This document shows positions 19,161-28,900 of a DNA stretch of 64,000 nucleotides, in pieces (position 1 is the stretch's first letter; each line of letters starts with the position of its first letter). Source of the DNA: CAWGMT01 sp963823675 (GTDB lineage: Bacteria; Planctomycetota; Planctomycetia; Isosphaerales; Isosphaeraceae); assembly GCA_963823675.1 (NCBI GenBank), contig CAWGMT010000006.1, forward strand, positions 341,667-405,666, in the 5' to 3' direction. Under the pieces are notes generated by a model. That model did not search any database and was not told the DNA's origin. It worked only from the letters and a program-made list of their open reading frames with translations. The position numbers and the translations under genes were made by a program.

Positions 19161-19649
19161 ATGATTCGCAGTGGCAACGGTAGATTCCACCCACCAGACC
19201 CAGGTCATTCTGACGACCCGCACGACGTCTTTCCCTTGCGGGAAGACTTCTGCGACTGTTGTGGTCGGCGTCGATGGTTTGTCATCTCAATGGACGCGGT
19301 GCAATTGGGCTACGCGCTCTGCGCGAGGGAAGAGGGAGCCGAGGGCGAGGACGGCTATGCCTTCCGGGAGTTTGATGCGAATTCTCCGTTTCTCGCCCTG
19401 GGCCGGCTACGAGAGATAATCCAGCGCGCGCTGGCGATCCGCCATTTAGAGGAGCCGGTACCAGGCGAGTTTCTACCGCTCAATCGCACACTGAGGGGAC
19501 GCATTTCCTACTCTCGCGGAGAGGACGCGGTGGCGTTCGTCATTGACGGCAAATCGCTAACGCTCGCTCAGTTTGCGAAGATGGTGGAGATGTTCGAAGG
19601 CTGGCAGTTTCGTTTGGACTTCTTCGACGTCGGTGAAGAAGATCGTTGA
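19161..19649 (+). CDS. Hypothetical protein with CxxC motif; founder of a three-copy family in this window
   Basis: A 162-residue protein from MIRSGNGRFHPPDPG. It has a possible metal-binding CDCC (DFCDCCGRRRWFVI) and an acidic C-terminal half ending FRLDFFDVGEEDR. I do not recognise the family. The start at 19161 is chosen because the second copy (22898) is conserved from the same ATG, and an upstream in-frame ATG at 19122 is not. Degraded copies lie at 22898-23195 and about 30300-30545, each with the same 3' flank (CGGTTGCCGGTGCCT or close variants). The 3' end abuts a Phd-like antitoxin remnant on the other strand. Confidence 0.65.
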   Translation: MIRSGNGRFHPPDPGHSDDPHDVFPLREDFCDCCGRRRWFVISMDAVQLGYALCAREEGAEGEDGYAFREFDANSPFLALGRLREIIQRALAIRHLEEPVPGEFLPLNRTLRGRISYSRGEDAVAFVIDGKSLTLAQFAKMVEMFEGWQFRLDFFDVGEEDR

Positions 19650-19900
19650 GCATGGCCCCGGGCGGTTGCCGGTGCCTCAGGATCCCGCCGCGAGACGACC
19701 GTGATCATCCCTTTGCCCAACCCGGGAACCCGAGGCTTGCGCTCCGGCGGCTTCTCGCTCACCAACTTCGCCACGGGCTGATGATTCCGGGTGAGAATCA
19801 CTTCATCACCGGGCCTCAGGCTGTCGAGCAATTCAGGCATCGTCACCTTGATCTCTTCCACGGCGATCGCACCGTCATAAGGCCAGACGGCGCCGACCAC
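19650..19900 (-). pseudogene. Phd/YefM-type antitoxin with degraded C-terminus
   Basis: The minus strand encodes IAVEEIKVTMPELLDSLRPG, then DEVILTRNHQPVAKLVSE and PGLGKGMITVV, the conserved core of prevent-host-death antitoxins that bind DNA and neutralise PIN or Doc-type toxins. After KGMITVV the frame becomes an unrelated Arg/Pro-rich tail that runs into the neighbouring gene on the opposite strand. No acidic family tail and no partner toxin are visible downstream. The gene was probably truncated when the repeated 19161-type unit was inserted or recombined. Confidence 0.65.
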
Positions 19901-19976
19901 GCCCGCGGACCTGCCTGCGCAAAGGGTGCGGCCACAAGCGACGCTGGTGGTCGGGGCAGCGTCCGGAGGTCAACGA

Positions 19977-20163
19977 CGCGACTGCCCGGTTCTGGGCTGC
20001 CGCCAGGGGTCGATCGCTGGGCAAAACCATCCCATCAGCGGAGGCCTTCAGCCCTGACGGCAAAACCGTCCTTGCTGGAAGCTTTAACGAAGAGACACGG
20101 CTCTGGGCCGTCGCCACGGGTCGATCTATCGGTAAGCCAATCTACCACGAAGCCACAGTCTTA
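19977..20163 (+). pseudogene. WD40-repeat protein remnant
   Basis: One frame reads ARFWAAARGRSLGKTI, then AFSPDGKTVLAGSFNEETRL and WAVATGRSIGKPI, i.e. about one and a half WD40 blades of the SPDGKTVLxGS...xLW type used in planctomycete kinase-WD40 proteins. No start, no further blades and no stop in context are present. The fragment is flanked by a Phd remnant and an HTH gene. Confidence 0.6.
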
Positions 20164-20353
20164 TCCATGAGTGGGGCGCTCGTTCGCCGTTCTCATGCGG
20201 GGTCGATCTCTCGCAGTCACGCCGTCCAGTTTTCCACGGTCAGCCCCGAGATCTGTCCGAAGCGACGCGGGTTGCGTATGACAAGTCGATGCGACTGACG
20301 ACTATGGTGGCGACTGGATCGACCATGTCTACTACGCACGGGGTGACCAGGGA

Positions 20354-20821
20354 TCACGACTGGTTGCTGGTGACGAGGCATGCCGCAAGCCGCTTGCGCC
20401 AGTAGGTCGGATCGGCTTCGATCTCGGCCAGCATGCGGCATGCCAGCGGGCTCGGCAGGCGAATCTCTTGCTCCCACGATCGCACGGTGGATCGGTCGAC
20501 GCCGAGGAAGGCCGCGAAGGCAGCCTGACTCATGGTGAACAGTTCCCGCACGCGGCGCACGCCATCGGCGCGATACTGGGGCGGCGGCGCGAACTTGTAC
20601 GTGCGCACGGTGAACCGCGACTCGAGCGGATGGCCAGCCTGCAATGTGGCAGCGAGTTCGGCCAATCCTTCGACGATCTCTCGACCCTTGGTCCGGGCGG
20701 TCGAGCGCGACTGATGATCGGTAAGTCTAGTCGCTGGAACTCTCCTTTCAACTGCTCGCCGATCACCCGGAGAGCCGTGGCGATGCTCCTCCGCTGGGCC
20801 ATCGTGAGTCCGCCATCCCAT
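20354..20821 (-). CDS. XRE/HigA-type helix-turn-helix regulator, probable antitoxin (start uncertain)
   Basis: The C-terminal ~100 residues are convincing: KGREIVEGLAELAATLQAG, then the HTH RELFTMSQAAFAAFLGVD and STVRSWEQ, followed by LPSPLACRMLAEIEADPTYW. This is the layout of NadS/HigA-like antitoxins, where the sequence R..L..SQ..FA..LGV...TV..WE is the DNA-binding HTH. The first ~45 residues in the same frame are Arg/Pro-rich and unlike the family, so the true start is probably near 20720 or the 5' end is frameshifted. A possible partner is in another frame upstream (MAQRRSIATALRVIGEQLKG), but I do not recognise it as a toxin. Confidence 0.65.
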   Translation of the reverse strand: MGWRTHDGPAEEHRHGSPGDRRAVERRVPATRLTDHQSRSTARTKGREIVEGLAELAATLQAGHPLESRFTVRTYKFAPPPQYRADGVRRVRELFTMSQAAFAAFLGVDRSTVRSWEQEIRLPSPLACRMLAEIEADPTYWRKRLAACLVTSNQS

Positions 20822-21052
20822 ACACGCTCCCCAGTTTCCAACAATATACGACTGGGTCGTAAAAAACGAGGGCGAGGAACGCGGATTCCCAGACTCGGAA
20901 AATCATTAACCTTCGGGCGGGTGTCGTGGTAATCTAGGAATCGTGCATGTTGGTGGCAAGCGTTCCCTCGCCACGACCTGAGTCGAACCCGAACCGCGGT
21001 CACGTCGCTCGGTCGAACGGTCTTGATATCGGCACTGCCGTGGAGTTGCGCG

Positions 21053-22063
21053 ATGATAAAGGCAATCATTTATGCCGTCGGTCTCGGATGCGTGGGGTTG
21101 GCGGTCACCTCCGCCGCTCAGCAAAAGGGGCAATCACCCCGCGGGCCGAATCCCGATTCCCAGTACCGGCTGGGCCCAGACTCCCTGCCGGAGGAGGGCG
21201 TCCCGAAGGGGGAAATCCGCGGCCCCTTCACGCTTCCCAGCCGGGTCTACCCCGGCACCCAGCATACGTACTGGGTCTACGTGCCCGCGCAATACGACCC
21301 GGCCGTCCCGGCAGCCCTCATGGTCTTTCAGGACGGCCAGGCGTTCAAGAACGAGAATGGCGACATGCGGGCGCAGAACGTGATGGACAACTTGATCTAC
21401 CGCCGCGAGATCCCGATCATGATCGGAGTGTTCATCAATCCGGGCCGCCGGCCGGATCAGCCAGAGCCGACGCCCAAGGAATGGGGCGACCGGAATACCA
21501 ACCGGCCAACCGAGTACAACTCGCTCGATGACCGCTACGCCCGCGTGATCACCGAAGAGCTGATGCCGGCATTGGAGAAGGACTACAACATCGCGAAGGA
21601 CCCCGAGATGCACGGCATCGGCGGCTCCAGCTCGGGAGCGATCGCGGCGTTCACCGTTGCCTGGGAGCGGCCCAATCAATTCCGGAAGGTGCTCAGCAAC
21701 GTCGGCAGTTTTGTCAATCTGCGCGGCGGGCACGTCTACCCCGAAAAGGTCTTGGCGGACGAGCGGAAACCGATCCGGGTTTATCTCTGCGACGGCCGCA
21801 ACGACAACCGAGGGCTCCGCCGCGACGGCAAGTATGACCAGGCGCGGGACTGGTTCTACCAGAATGTGCGCCTGATGAAGGCCCTCACCCAGAAGGGCTA
21901 CGACGTGAACTACGCCTGGGGAATGAACAATCACGGTCAGAAGTTTGGCGGGGCGATCCTGCCGGACATGATGCGGTGGCTGTGGCGCGACGGCCCGGTG
22001 TCCACCGACCCAAAGGATACCGTAGAGCGGGGATTCAGGCAGCCGGCTGCGAGAAAGCACTAA
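21053..22063 (+). CDS. Secreted esterase of the alpha/beta-hydrolase (esterase D/enterochelin esterase-like) family
   Basis: A 336-residue protein with a signal peptide (MIKAIIYAVGLGCVGLAVTS, cleavage after SAA). The alpha/beta-hydrolase core has the nucleophile motif GIGGSSSGAIAAF, an acidic/Asp region VYLCDGRNDNRG and a C-terminal His in NNHGQKFGG. Such proteins hydrolyse ester bonds of carbohydrate or siderophore substrates outside the cytoplasm. The start at 21053 is chosen because the signal peptide begins there, 30 bases after an in-frame upstream ATG. A cytochrome P460 gene follows after 38 bp, probably in the same transcript. Confidence 0.85.
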   Translation: MIKAIIYAVGLGCVGLAVTSAAQQKGQSPRGPNPDSQYRLGPDSLPEEGVPKGEIRGPFTLPSRVYPGTQHTYWVYVPAQYDPAVPAALMVFQDGQAFKNENGDMRAQNVMDNLIYRREIPIMIGVFINPGRRPDQPEPTPKEWGDRNTNRPTEYNSLDDRYARVITEELMPALEKDYNIAKDPEMHGIGGSSSGAIAAFTVAWERPNQFRKVLSNVGSFVNLRGGHVYPEKVLADERKPIRVYLCDGRNDNRGLRRDGKYDQARDWFYQNVRLMKALTQKGYDVNYAWGMNNHGQKFGGAILPDMMRWLWRDGPVSTDPKDTVERGFRQPAARKH

Positions 22064-22101
22064 AAAATACTTTACTCGATATCGCCACAGGCCATGACGC
22101 C

Positions 22102-22746
22102 ATGCTGACATCAAAACCGTTCCGCTACGCGGGGAAGATTCTGCTCGTGGGCGCCGCCATCGCGGTCGCCGGGGCTGGGAGCCGCGACGATTCGGCTCCG
22201 GCAGCAGGTGACAAGCGCGACGAGCCGGTCTATGCACCCGATGGTCGGCTCCTGCGCCCGACCAATTACCGCGAGTGGGTCTATGTCACCACTGGGCTGG
22301 GGATGACCTACGGCCCGGCAGAAACTGCCAAGGGGCAGGAACCCCGCTTCGACAACGTTTTCGTCACGCGCGCCGCCTATCGGGAATTCCTCGAGACCGG
22401 CACCTGGCCGGACCGGACGATGTTCATGCTGGAGGTGCGGACGGCCGAGGCGAACGTGTCGATCAACAACGGCGGGCGGACGCAGGGCCCCTTACGGGCC
22501 CTCGAAGCCGCCGTCAAGGACCGGAAGCGGTTCCCGGATGGCGGCTGGGGCTATTACTCGTTCGATGGCGCCGACGGACTATTGGAATCGGCGACGGCTT
22601 TGCCCGCCACAACCTCGTGTTACTTGTGCCACCGCGAGAAGGCCGCCGTGGAGAATACCTTCGTCCAGTTCTACCCCACCCTGTTCGAGGTAGCGAAGCG
22701 TCGCGGCAAAGTCAGGCCGGATTACGATCCGGCGCGCCGAGACTGA
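22102..22746 (+). CDS. Cytochrome P460-family secreted haem protein
   Basis: A 214-residue protein with a signal peptide (YAGKILLVGAAIAVAGAGSR). The P460 fold motifs are YREWVYVTTGLGMTYG and WGYYSFDG, and the c-type haem site CYLCH lies near the C-terminus (TSCYLCHREKAAVENTFVQF). Cytochromes P460 oxidise hydroxylamine in some bacteria; in planctomycetes most members are of unknown substrate and occur with secreted enzymes. Start at the ATG at 22102 because the signal peptide begins there. Follows the esterase on the same strand. Confidence 0.85.
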   Translation: MLTSKPFRYAGKILLVGAAIAVAGAGSRDDSAPAAGDKRDEPVYAPDGRLLRPTNYREWVYVTTGLGMTYGPAETAKGQEPRFDNVFVTRAAYREFLETGTWPDRTMFMLEVRTAEANVSINNGGRTQGPLRALEAAVKDRKRFPDGGWGYYSFDGADGLLESATALPATTSCYLCHREKAAVENTFVQFYPTLFEVAKRRGKVRPDYDPARRD

Positions 22747-22897
22747 ACGACGAGTAGATGTTGTGGTTCCGACAGTCGTGGGCCGTGAAAAGGCTCGGAT
22801 CTTGAGCACGGTTTTCCCCGCTGTCTGGATCCGTGAGCGATCATCCTGTGATCTTCGTCTGCAACCGGATCCGAGCATATCATCTTGGAGGAACAGC

Positions 22898-23195
22898 ATG
22901 ATTCGCAGTGGCAACGGTAGATTCCATCCGCCAGACCCAGGTAAATCGGACGACCCGCAGGACGTCTTTCCTTTGCGGGAGGATTACTGCGACTGAGGAG
23001 CCCGTACCAGGCGAGTTTCTACCGCTTAATCACACACTGAGGGGGCGCATTTCCTACTCCCGCGGAGAGTACGCGGTGGCGTTTGTCATTGACGGCAAGT
23101 CGCTTACGCGCGCTCAGTTCGCGAAGATGGTGGAGATGTACGAAGGCTGGCAATTTCGCTTGGACTTCTTCGACGTGGATGAAGAAGATCGTTGA
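22898..23195 (+). pseudogene. Second copy of the 19161-type hypothetical gene, with an internal ~191-bp deletion
   Basis: Matches 19161-19649 from the ATG (MIRSGNGRFHPPDPG) to CGACT, then jumps to GAGGAGCCCGTACC, the counterpart of about 19449. The deletion is not a multiple of three, so the first part stops at 22996 after EDYCD, while the 3' part (EPVPGEFLPL... FRLDFFDVDEEDR) is open in another frame. The 3' flank (GTTGCCGGTGCCTGAGGATC) is also conserved with copy 1, so the copied unit extends beyond the gene. Confidence 0.8.
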
Positions 23196-23289
23196 GCATG
23201 ACCCCTTTCCGTTGCCGGTGCCTGAGGATCCCGCCGCGCATTCCTCCTTCAAGCTGGCACCGGCAAGCGCCATGAGCATGACTTCGCGC

Positions 23290-23658
23290 TCACGGGAGTT
23301 TGAGGGTCGCTTTCAAGCAGACGTCTATCTGGGACATGAGGTTGGCTGAGAGTGCCCCGATCCGTTGGAGAACGAGCCTTTTTTCGATGGTGAAGAGGTT
23401 ATTGCAGATCACCGCGGAATCTTGACGAAGACCGGTCCGTTGGCCTTCGGGCGTTGTGATATCGATGAGGAGTTGCGTGTCTTCGTAGACCCGGGCTGTG
23501 TGCGACGTGATCATCGCGATGATCGTACTCGTCAACCTGGCATTATCCCGGTCATTCTGGAGGACCAACGCGGGCCGCCGTTTGAAGCCGCCACCCGACG
23601 AGAATGGATAATCTACGAGGACGACATCGCCTCTACTCGGAAGGGCGCTGGTACTCAT
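23290..23658 (-). CDS. MazF/PemK-type toxin
   Basis: A 122-residue protein starting MSTSALPSRGDVVLVDYPFS. It has the PemK/MazF beta-barrel signature RRPALVLQNDRDNARLTSTII and GLRQDSAVICNNLFTIEK, which in the family forms the mRNA endonuclease site. I choose the ATG at 23658 because the frame upstream of it overlaps the antitoxin deeply; with this start the overlap is 26 bp. An intact toxin-antitoxin pair with the gene on its 5' side. Confidence 0.82.
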   Translation of the reverse strand: MSTSALPSRGDVVLVDYPFSSGGGFKRRPALVLQNDRDNARLTSTIIAMITSHTARVYEDTQLLIDITTPEGQRTGLRQDSAVICNNLFTIEKRLVLQRIGALSANLMSQIDVCLKATLKLP

Positions 23659-23884
23659 TGTAGACGTCCATCGAGGGGTCATCCCAACCTTCACGAGCCG
23701 CCACCTGGTCCATCAACGGGTATGCATCCCGGATGTTGCAGTCGTCGCATAACGCTCGCAGGCGCTCGTACACTTCGCCCCGCAGGATGAAGTAGACCGA
23801 GTTCGTCTCCGGGTCAGTGAGCTGGACCGGCTGCTCGCCGGCCTGCTCGATCGCCTGTCGGATCTCTGGCGTGATCGTGGTCAT
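23633..23884 (-). CDS. Antitoxin of the MazF-like toxin
   Basis: An 83-residue protein starting MTTITPEIRQAIEQAGEQPV. It contains VQLTDPETNSVYFILRGEVY and an acidic C-terminal stretch (DQVAAREGWDDPSMDVYNEY). This is a common partner of PemK/MazF toxins in GC-rich bacteria and lacks an obvious DNA-binding motif. A GGAGGG ribosome binding site lies just upstream. It overlaps the toxin gene by 26 bp, so translation is coupled. Confidence 0.75.
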   Translation of the reverse strand: MTTITPEIRQAIEQAGEQPVQLTDPETNSVYFILRGEVYERLRALCDDCNIRDAYPLMDQVAAREGWDDPSMDVYNEYQRPSE

Positions 23885-24087
23885 AGGTCCCTCCTTCGCC
23901 CAATTATAGACGAACGGGGGACGGCTGTCTTTCGCATTTCAGGGGCCGTCTTGTCGGCCGCTTCTTGATTCTCCTGGCCCTTGAGGGAGGAACCCGGCGA
24001 GGTTCTCGGATAATATTTTGTTTTCGCGGCAAGTTCCCCCGGGAAGCGGCCTTTCTAAATTAGAGACCGCTCCATCAATTGCTCGGA

Positions 24088-24150
24088 GTTCCGGAGTTCC
24101 GGGGACACCGCACATAATTCTTCCTTCCACGCCGAGCAGAACACTAAAAA
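24088..24150 (+). repeat. Dispersed GGGGACAC-type repeat, copy 2
   Basis: TTCCGGGGACACCGCACATA is followed by ATTCTTCCTTCCACGCCGAG. It aligns with copy 1 at 18890 over about 45 bp. It lies in the gap between the MazEF-like pair and a truncated gene on the minus strand. The rest of 23885-24170 holds nothing I can support. Confidence 0.5.
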
Positions 24151-24179
24151 CCGAGCTTGACAACGCGCAGCGTCAGGAA

Positions 24180-24367
24180 CAACGAGGCTGCCATCCGCGC
24201 AGGTCAGCCAGGCGCGAGCCGGCGGCCTCATCTTCGCGGTGAACATCCCATCCTTCGCGGATGCGCCTGCGGATCATGCAACGGGCGTTCTTGCCGGGGT
24301 GATCGCAGATGTGACCGTCCCAGCCCCGATCGTGCCAAACCAGACGGCATGACAAATGTGTCGCCAA
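24180..24367 (-). pseudogene. N-terminal remnant of a large WHDxGWxG-type protein
   Basis: The frame starts MATHLSCRLVWHDRGWDGHI, then CDHPGKNARC, IRREGWD-like and ADLRGWQPRCS before stopping. The pattern HLSxRLxWHDxGWxGxhCxxPxxNxxC...LxGxxPxCS is, as I recall, the N-terminus of large ATP-binding proteins of unknown role found near mobile and defence genes. Only this N-terminal piece is present, so I do not assign a function. It ends close to the dispersed repeat at 24088-24150. Confidence 0.4.
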
Positions 24368-24445
24368 GGCTGCGCTCCTGTCGTTTGCAGGTGCCTGGCC
24401 TCCGAGAATCGGATCGAATCGACGCTGTTATGGATTCACAGTCGG

Positions 24446-24571
24446 TCACAGCGGGAAATAGTTTACCGAGTCTTTGCATTCGTCGGCGGGCAGGCAATAG
24501 GCGGCGGTCAGCAATTCGTCAATGGCCTGGCCGGTCGGCATGTCCGCGCTGACGAGGAAAACGCCGGGCAT
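24446..24571 (-). CDS. Small conserved-looking ORF, probable 3' fragment of a partner gene to the DUF433 protein
   Basis: 41 residues starting MPGVFLVSADMPTGQAIDEL and ending ECKDSVNYFPL. It looks coding (balanced composition, unlike the shadow frames around it) and sits 41 bp downstream of the DUF433 antitoxin on the same strand, where a DUF5615 PIN-like toxin would be expected. It has no PIN residues, so it may be the C-terminal end of a deleted toxin or an unrelated fragment. Confidence 0.35.
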   Translation of the reverse strand: MPGVFLVSADMPTGQAIDELLTAAYCLPADECKDSVNYFPL

Positions 24572-24612
24572 CGGCAAGCCGGCGACGACCTCTGCATAAG
24601 GAGATCACGCGA

Positions 24613-24957
24613 TCAACCCTTTCGCGCGGCGCGGGCCAGCAGTTCTTCCCTACCTACGCGGTTGATCATCCCCGCTGTTTCTAACTCTCGGCGCACAGCG
24701 TCGGCTTCTTCGTCGCATCGGCGAAGGTACTCGTCGGACCGGGCGGGGTTGGCCAGGTAGCGGCTGATGACGGCGTAGACCTCGGCCAACCGGAGCGAGC
24801 GATACGACCGCACGATGCCCTCGGGAGTCTCACCGCGCTTGAAGGCACGAAGGACCAATTCCAGCAACACCCGGCTCTTGCCGACTCGAAAGACGCAAGG
24901 CGGCTCTTCCCACAAGGGCACGGCCACGGTCAGTGGTTCAAAATCGACGCTTGTCAT
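24613..24957 (-). CDS. DUF433-family antitoxin-like protein
   Basis: A 114-residue protein starting MTSVDFEPLTVAVPLWEEPP. It has the DUF433 core VFRVGKSRVLLELVLRAFKR, then GETPEGIVRSYRSLRLAEVY, a helix-turn-helix-like segment typical of this antitoxin family. The C-terminus is charged (LRRCDEEADAVRRELE). DUF433 proteins usually precede a DUF5615 PIN-like toxin; only a 41-residue fragment follows here, so the pair may be broken. The start at 24957 is preferred to 24975 because the ribosome binding site GGAGG lies just before the later ATG. Confidence 0.72.
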   Translation of the reverse strand: MTSVDFEPLTVAVPLWEEPPCVFRVGKSRVLLELVLRAFKRGETPEGIVRSYRSLRLAEVYAVISRYLANPARSDEYLRRCDEEADAVRRELETAGMINRVGREELLARAARKG

Positions 24958-25214
24958 GGTTGCCTCCTTCCTCATACCTCCGGCGTCCCGTCCGGCCGCA
25001 CGCAGCCTTCAGCGACGACAGCCATGCCATTCACCTCGCGTTGGCTTCCACGGGTCTGGGTGTCGCGTGGCGCTTATTCTAACATTCCCACTCACGGACA
25101 GGCAGGCGATAAGCAAACGCCCGCCTTCGGTCCTCCTCGGTCCGATAATATCGATCGGATCTCACGCAAAGCCGCAACGGCGCAAAATGAAACGCGAAGT
25201 TTGGTCGGTCCGGC

Positions 25215-25550
25215 TTGGCCGAAGACTGCCGGCGCTCACGCTACCGGGCTCGCCTGGCGCACGCTACATGCGAGCGGTGTCGCGTCAGCGCCGCGAGTTC
25301 CGCCCCGAGCAAGACTCCCGGCGTTCACGCGACCGGGCTCGCCTCAAGGCGGCGCTACAGGCAAGCGGGGTGGCGTCAGCGCCCCGAGTTCCGCTGCACA
25401 CAAAACTCCCGGCGCTCACGCGACCGGGCTTGCCATATGCGCGGCGATGCAGATTGGTTGGTCCGGCTCGGCCGCGGACTTTCGGCGCTGACGCGTCCGG
25501 GCTCGCCATGTGCGTAGCGATGCCGTTTGGTTTGGTTGCCTCAGCAATCT
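25215..25550 (+). repeat. Four imperfect tandem repeats of about 75-90 bp in a gene-free stretch
   Basis: The core GGCGCTCACGCGACCGGGCT followed by CGCC recurs at about 25229, 25319, 25409 and 25482, each followed by a GC-rich arm with CGCATGT/GCGCGGC variants. The spacing is 90, 90 and 73 bp. All six frames are Arg/Pro/Ala-rich and not protein-like. The rest of 24976-25957 contains no gene I can support. Confidence 0.6.
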
Positions 25551-25957
25551 GGGACGCTCGGCTCTTGCCTTGCGAACCGAAAGCCGACTGATTGACAGTG
25601 GGGAAGCTCGGAGAAAGAGAACGCAGTGAATAGGTCTGGCCCTTCTTCGTCTCAACTCGGATCTGGACGATTGCCGCACGTCCGCAATGCATTTGCAGCC
25701 CTGCGCGACCACTCCCCAGGCGCCACCCACCAGGCCCACTCACCACACACCATTCGATCAACTTCTGGGCCAGCGACGGGTCGGCCCTGCTGTCGCGTCG
25801 ATCCGTCACTGTTGCTACGATAGAGTTGCTCGAACGTGGCCCGTACGCCAGCCCTTTGCCTGCGGTCTCCAGCGGCTTAAATGCCTCGCAACCGCTCGGC
25901 CGTGCGTACGCGCGATCGGCACCAGGATTCGCTTTGAAACGCGAGGAGGGAACGGCG

Positions 25958-28900
25958 ATGCACCCAACCGGCAAGCCCGATCCTGATCAGCCGGCGGGCG
26001 ATGTCGGCGTGGAGTCCGATTCCACACTTCCCGGCGTGGTGGACGCGGAAGTGACGCTCAGGAGCGAGTCGACTGTCCCGATCGCCGAGGCGCCGGGTGA
26101 ACTGGCTGGCCCGATTCCGAAGCGGGACGCCCCGGTCGCGCCGGCCTCCTTCGGCCGCTACCACGTGCGGAGCACCTTGGCCACCGGCGGGTATGGCGTG
26201 GTGTATCTGGGCCACGACACACAGCTCGAGCGGCCCGTAGCCATCAAGGTGCTCCGAGGCGGCGCGAGCGTGCCGCAACACCGGGCCGAGGAGTTCCTTC
26301 AGGAGGCGCGCAGGCTTGCCCAGTTGAGCCACCCCGGAATCGTCGCGGTCCATGACGTTGGCCTGGACCGCGGACAGATTTACATCGTCTCCGATTTTCT
26401 CGATGGCCCTCACCTCGGGCGGTGGCTGCGGGATAATCGTCCGGCCTGGCCGGAGGCGGCGGGCATCGCGGCGGCCGTGGCCGACGCCCTGGCCCACGCC
26501 CACGCCCGGCTCATCATTCACCGCGATATCAAGCCCCCGAACATCATTCTGACCGTCGACCGGGGCCCCGTCCTGGTGGACTTCGGGATCGGCCTCGACG
26601 AGGCGGGCGCGGGAGGCGTCCAGCTTGGCGACGTCACCGGCACCCCGGTCTACATGTCACCCGAGCAACTCGCCGGCGCGGCGCACCGGATCGACGGCCG
26701 CACCGACATTTACAGCCTCGGCGTGGTGCTGTACCAGATGCTCTGCGGCCGCATGCCGTTCCGGGCAAACAGCCTTCGCGAGCTGCTGCGGCAGGTGCGC
26801 GACGACGAGCCGCAGCCCCCGCGTCAGCTCAAGGGCGACATCCCGCCTGAGCTGGAACGGATCTGCTTGAAAGCGCTGGCGAAGCGCCTCCAGGACCGTT
26901 ACACCACCGCAGCCGATTTCGCCCTTGACCTGCGCCACGTGAGCCAATCGGCGGGGGAGGCTGCGCCGGCTTCATGGCGGCGATCCGTCAGTGGCATCAT
27001 GACCCGCGCAGTGCAAGGGGCGCCCGCGGCCTCTATAGAGCGCGACGGCGACTCCTCGTCTTCATCCCGCCGCCGCGCCCGCGATGCCGAGCGCCGCCAG
27101 GTGACCGTGCTCTGCTGCGGCTGCGAGCTCTTCGAGTCCGACGCCTATCTGGGCAATCTCGACGCCGAGGACCAGTCCGGCGTGCTGAAGGCCTTTCAGG
27201 CGGCATGCGAGCAAGTCGTGTGCCGGTTCGACGGCGCCGTCGTGCAATGCAGCGAACAGGGGCTCTCGGCGTGCTTCGGCTACCCGGTTGCCCACGAAGA
27301 CGCCGCGCGGCGCACCGTCCGGGCCGGTCTGGGCATTCTCGAGCACTTGGAGGGCCTCGGCGCGCGGCTCAGCCGCGACCACGGCGCCGAGCTGAAGCCC
27401 TGGGTCGGCATCCACACCGGGGTTGCCATCGTGGAGACGGCGGCGGACGCAGTGTCTGTCGTCGGCGAGGCTCGTAACGTGGCGGTCCGGCTGGAGGACG
27501 TCGCCCTGACCGGCCAGGTCGTGATCACGGCGGCCACGCACCGGCTCGTCCGCGGCCATTTCGAGTGCACGACCCTCGGCAGCCGAAAGGTCCGCGGGAT
27601 CTCGCAGCCTCTCGAGCTCTTCCTCGTTCAAGCAAAGGGCGACGACAAGAACCCGTTCGAGGTCGCGAACCGAGCGGAGCTTTCACCGCTCACCGGCCGC
27701 GACCATGAGATCAGCCTGCTGAAAGACCGCTGGGAGCACGCCCGGGAGGGCATGGGTCAGGTTGTTCTGATCATCGGCGAGCCGGGCCTGGGTAAGTCGC
27801 GCCTGGTCCAGACGCTGAAGGAGCACGTCCTCGGGCAGATGGTCGAAAGTGAAGTCGACTCGCCGATCGTGGAATGGCGCTGCTCACCGCATTTCCAGAA
27901 CACAGCCCTGTACCCGGCCATCAACTTTTTTGAGCGGGACCTGGCCTTCATCCGCGAGGAGCCGCGGCAGGCCCGGTTCGAGCGGCTGGTAGGTCGGCTG
28001 GAGCAGTATGGCCTGGCCCGGCCCGAGACGGTGCCTCTCTGGGCGTCGCTCCTGTCGCTGCCCTGTACCGACCGCGGTCCCGCCCTTTCTTCGCCGCCGG
28101 TTCGCCAGCGCGAGGATACGTTCCGGGCCATGCTCGAGTGGCTGCATACGCGCGCCGCCCGACAGCCCGTTCTTTTCGTCGTCGAGGACCTGCACTGGGT
28201 CAACGCGTCCACCCTCGAATTCCTGTGGCAATTCCTCGCCGAAGGCCTGCACGATTCGATCCTGACCCTCTTCACCTTCCGCCCGGAGTTCCAGACACCC
28301 TGGCCCGCGGTTGCCCACCAAACCAGCCTGGCGCTCAACCGCTTGACGCGCCGGCAGGTCGGCGAATTGGTGCAGAAGAAGCTGGGGTGCGCGCTACCGG
28401 AAGAGGTACTCGCGCAGATCTACGACAGGGCAGGGGGCGTGCCGCTCTTCGTCGAAGAGTTCGCGAAGATGGTGCAGGAGTCGGCTGCGCCGGACCAGGC
28501 GAAACCAGGCGATGCCCGCGTCTACGCCGTTCCGACCCGCGAGATTCCCAGCTCGCTCCAGGATCTGATCATGGCCCGGCTTGACCGCATGGAAGGCGAG
28601 CGCGAGCTGGCTCAATTCGCCGCGACGCTCGGCCGTGAGTTCAGCTACGAGCTGCTCGCGGCCGCGGCGGGCGTCGATGAGCCGACGCTCCAGGCCGAGC
28701 TGGCCGCCTTGGTGCGGGCGGAAATCCTGTACCCGAAGGGCCCTGTGCCCCGTTGCAACTACATGTTCAAGCATGCGCTCCTGGAAGACGCCTTGTATAC
28801 CGCGCTCGTCAAGAGCAAGCGCCAGGAATTCCACCGGCGGATCGCCGCGGTGCTGGAGGAGCGGTTCCCACAGACGACTTTCACACAGCCCGAGCTTCTC

